This document shows, in pieces, positions 61,360 through 64,000 of a DNA stretch of 64,000 nt. The notes below the pieces were generated by a model that was not told where the DNA came from, did not search any database, and was given only the letters and a program-made list of their open reading frames with translations. Position 1 is the first letter of the stretch; each line of letters starts with the position of its first letter. The stretch is from Pseudomonadota bacterium. Its GTDB lineage: Bacteria > Bdellovibrionota > Bdellovibrionia > Bdellovibrionales > JACTMU01. The translations under genes were made by a program, and so were the position numbers. The stretch is taken from assembly GCA_014584465.1 (NCBI GenBank), contig JACTMU010000097.1, positions 22,683 to 86,682 of the forward strand, in the 5' to 3' direction.

Positions 61360-62028
61360 CTACCAAGTAAAGCCCAGGGCTCCTTGTGAAATGGTCATCG
61401 ATTCGTCCTCCACTTTAAGATTCATGGCCGTATACTCCACAAAGACGAACTTCCAACGTAGACCCACGGAACCACCCATCAAACCGTAGGAGTTGTTCTC
61501 CGAGGTCTTAATGGAATTTGTGGTCACATCTGCGGCGGTCATTCGTGCCACATACTTTGGAACCAAATAGATAAGAAACTCATCGGAAAAGTGATAATTC
61601 AGGAATACGGGAATCTCAATGTCCGTCAACGAAGAGCTCGAGCCATTCTGTTCGTCTCCAGAGCTAAAGCTGACCATCTGAGCATTGAGCCCCAAGGAGA
61701 GTTTAAAGCTATGATCTATAAGTTTGTACTTTGTTCCCGCACCAAAGGCCGTCCCATTGGTCCGTCCATTCACCTCCCAATTGTCTGTGATCCCGTACCG
61801 AACCAAGACGTCCGTCGATGGCACTGAAACCTTGGTCCCAACGGTTCCCTTTGCTCCCGAAGAACCGTCAGATGTAACTTCCGCTGACATCTGCCCCACG
61901 GCCACGGTGTACTTGAACTCTCCATTCTTTGCAGTTGTCGCATCCTGCAAGGTGGAAAGACTGGTGCATCCCAACGCAAACGTGGCCAACAACAACATTG
62001 ATCCCGACAAACGATACTTCCTCATGGT
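61360..62028 (-). CDS. Outer-membrane barrel-like lipoprotein
   Basis: MRKYRLSGSMLLLATFALGCTSLST lipobox; alternating segments such as HSFKLSLGLNAQMVSFSSG, SYGLMGGSVGLRWKFVFVEY. Confidence 0.6.
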   Translation of the reverse strand, partial: TMRKYRLSGSMLLLATFALGCTSLSTLQDATTAKNGEFKYTVAVGQMSAEVTSDGSSGAKGTVGTKVSVPSTDVLVRYGITDNWEVNGRTNGTAFGAGTKYKLIDHSFKLSLGLNAQMVSFSSGDEQNGSSSSLTDIEIPVFLNYHFSDEFLIYLVPKYVARMTAADVTTNSIKTSENNSYGLMGGSVGLRWKFVFVEYTAMNLKVEDESMTISQGALGFTW

Positions 62029-62245
62029 GCCTCCTATTTTGATTTTAATCTTAACCTTCATCGGATCGAAGGATCGCTCCGTGTGATCCATCGAAACACT
62101 CTCTCAACTCTTGTTATTTCACGAAGATTCAGGTCGTATCATGATCAATTTTTATAATTTGTCTGAAATAGTTATCAAAAACATCAAACAGATTTCAGTC
62201 TCCAGTCTTCAGCTTTTGGATAAAGGCATAAAGCATTTTGCCTCG

Positions 62246-62455
62246 TCAGTAAAATCTATGGGTGAGTGGAGGCTCGGGTAGCTTCCCAAGACTATGATAT
62301 AAGGCTATTTCTATACATTTGTACTGCCTAAATCCGTAGGATTTTCTCATAGTGAGTTTTGCTTTATTGTTTAAACCCTCCACGATGCCCGATAAAAGCT
62401 GTAAAAATTGTCTTAAAACGAGAGAGTTTTGAGGGTAGATATTATTGCGATCGAT
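62246..62455 (-). pseudogene. ISL3 family transposase, C-terminal remnant
   Basis: Reverse complement reads NNIYPQNSLVLRQFLQLLSGIVEGLNNKAKLTMRKSYGFRQYKCIEIALYHSLGKLPEPPLTHRFY*; matches the ISL3 C-terminus (SG-VEGLNNK-K---RKSYGFR). No N-terminus present. Confidence 0.82.
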
Positions 62456-62490
62456 ACCAAATACCGATTCCTGCGTAAACTATCAGACAA

Positions 62491-63774
62491 CTAGCAGATG
62501 CCATTTTCATTCCAGGCATTTGTTACGAGATCTTTTTCAAATTGAGTTTTCATAGTCAGGCTAGAATGTTGTTTATTAAATTCAGCGTAGAGATCACAAC
62601 CAATCTGATATTCAGGATCATAAAGTTTTAAGGATTTTAGCGTTTCTTGAATTCGAACCCCAATTTCAAACATCGTGGCACCATCTCGGGCAATCGGCGC
62701 AAATACGGATGCGATCAACTCACTACCTTGAAGTGATGGAACAAAAACTCTTGAATAACGGACTTCATTCTGTCGATCGCCAGCTTCTCGGATCAAGTCA
62801 GTGCGCATTTTAAGCAAGCGCGTGGCGGAATTGATGACCTCAAGTGCCGTTCCCGGATCGTTAATTCCCGCCGAGAGGGCCCGAGAGGCAATTTCAGACA
62901 AGAGCACAAAACCGAACCGAGGATCCTGATCAAACGTTCGAATATTTTCGATCTCAAAATGAGAGGCGATACCTTTCAGGCATTCGAGATCAACACTTGT
63001 ATTCACCGTTGCGAGAGGCCGATCCGGGTAAATAAAACTACCTGGTAGAATTGCTAAAGAAATCGTGATATCATAATCTTCGCAAATTTTTTGAATCGCT
63101 TTCATATCAATGAGTACTACAAAACCAACTTTCTCTGAAGTAATTACAATTTGCTGGGCATCAGAGCTAAAAGGATCCGCTTCCAATCGCTGCCCCCCCA
63201 GATACGGTTCACTTATCCGTTCTTTAATTGCCAATAGCGTGACCCTTTCTATTTCGGAGATCGTGTTGCCCACTTGTCCAACCGTCGATAATTGATCAAC
63301 CCACTTTATAATAGTTGCAACGATCACTATGATAACTACGATCGTGACTAAAAAAAGAATTAAGCGGCCGTCGCCACCATAAACGTTGGTGGCTAATGCA
63401 ACAATACCCACAATGCTGTAAAGAAACGCACCAATAAAGGTGGCAACTGTTCTCTGTGCACTCTGATTTTCAATTAATAACTTAGTAGCTCTCGGCGTTG
63501 CGTTACTCGATATATTTCCATATGACGCGACCATAATAGCGAGAGAAAAGGTGGCCACCGTGAGCATGCTCGATGCCAAAATAGTCAAAATATTGCCAAC
63601 TGCGGACACACCAATTAGATTTGAAATTTCATCAGGAACAAGATCCCTAACAAACAATGCAACGAAAGCTGTGGCAATTCCAACGAGCGCGTAAAGGAAG
63701 GATCGGACCCAAATTCGCTTAGATATTTTGGAGATTAAGAATAAAAATCTAGTTGCTGATAATTTAACGTTCAC
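62491..63774 (-). CDS. DUF2254 family membrane protein
   Basis: Four N-terminal TM segments; LTVATFSLAIMVASYGNISSNATPRATKLLIENQSAQRTVATFIGAFLYSI. Confidence 0.85.
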   Translation of the reverse strand: MNVKLSATRFLFLISKISKRIWVRSFLYALVGIATAFVALFVRDLVPDEISNLIGVSAVGNILTILASSMLTVATFSLAIMVASYGNISSNATPRATKLLIENQSAQRTVATFIGAFLYSIVGIVALATNVYGGDGRLILFLVTIVVIIVIVATIIKWVDQLSTVGQVGNTISEIERVTLLAIKERISEPYLGGQRLEADPFSSDAQQIVITSEKVGFVVLIDMKAIQKICEDYDITISLAILPGSFIYPDRPLATVNTSVDLECLKGIASHFEIENIRTFDQDPRFGFVLLSEIASRALSAGINDPGTALEVINSATRLLKMRTDLIREAGDRQNEVRYSRVFVPSLQGSELIASVFAPIARDGATMFEIGVRIQETLKSLKLYDPEYQIGCDLYAEFNKQHSSLTMKTQFEKDLVTNAWNENGIC

Positions 63775-63853
63775 TTGTGAGTCACATTGTTTTGCATCGT
63801 TAGGGCTCGCTTTTCAAAAATCCTATTTTTCTCAATCTTGGGGCCTTCCTTAT

Positions 63854-64000
63854 TCATATACGAACTCCTTTGAAATAATATCTACCTAGGGGCTGTCCGG
63901 TAAGTGAGCGCTCCATAAACCAGTGTTCAAGTCTGGCCCCGTTGATCGTATAACTTATTCGCCACGCGTGTGGATTTTCGCTTGGACAAAAGGGATCTCT
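63854..64000 (-). CDS. Partial unknown CDS running in from beyond the window end
   Basis: Open 49-codon frame RDPFCPSENPHAWRISYTINGARLEHWFMERSLTGQPLGRYYFKGVRI*; no start within window. Confidence 0.35.
   Translation of the reverse strand, partial: RDPFCPSENPHAWRISYTINGARLEHWFMERSLTGQPLGRYYFKGVRI

Noticed and set aside
63889-63920. GGGGCTGTCCGGTAAGTGAGCGCTCC as a possible IS terminal inverted repeat
   Set aside because: The region is open in one minus-strand frame continuing past the window edge, and no partner repeat is visible.

Overview
The window is a chromosomal segment from what looks like a Gram-negative, deltaproteobacteria- or Bdellovibrionota-like bacterium (lineage inferred from gene content only). 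Main blocks: (1) ~0-3.4 kb: ABC-2 exporter, rhodanese and an RlmI-like methyltransferase. (2) ~3.5-11.1 kb: a divergent multiheme-cytochrome cluster with NrfD, a Tat-type FeS protein, a 14-heme cytochrome, a 9(+2)-heme cytochrome, a predicted outer-membrane barrel, and 7-, 2- and 4-heme cytochromes. It has 36 canonical CXXCH motifs, no molybdoenzyme catalytic subunit, and is the best candidate for an unusual system here (transmembrane electron conduit). (3) ClpA, a REC-CheX regulator and the SpoVR/DUF444/PrkA trio. (4) Envelope lipoproteins, TPR proteins, a PhaR-like regulator, LpoB-like and RadC-like proteins. (5) A translationally coupled sigma-like/anti-sigma-like/histidine kinase module, then MreB. 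(6) AMP nucleosidase, a Cys-rich secreted lipoprotein with a structured leader, HAD nucleotidase, RibD, TrmJ-like, HldD, HD and TetR proteins. (7) 42.5-59.6 kb: a long alpha/spc/S10/str ribosomal block on the minus strand, lacking rplX (L24) at its usual position and tuf between fusA and rpsJ. (8) A terminal stretch with outer-membrane proteins, a monoheme cytochrome, a decayed ISL3 transposase fragment and a DUF2254 protein. All product calls come from reading protein motifs; no database search was run.
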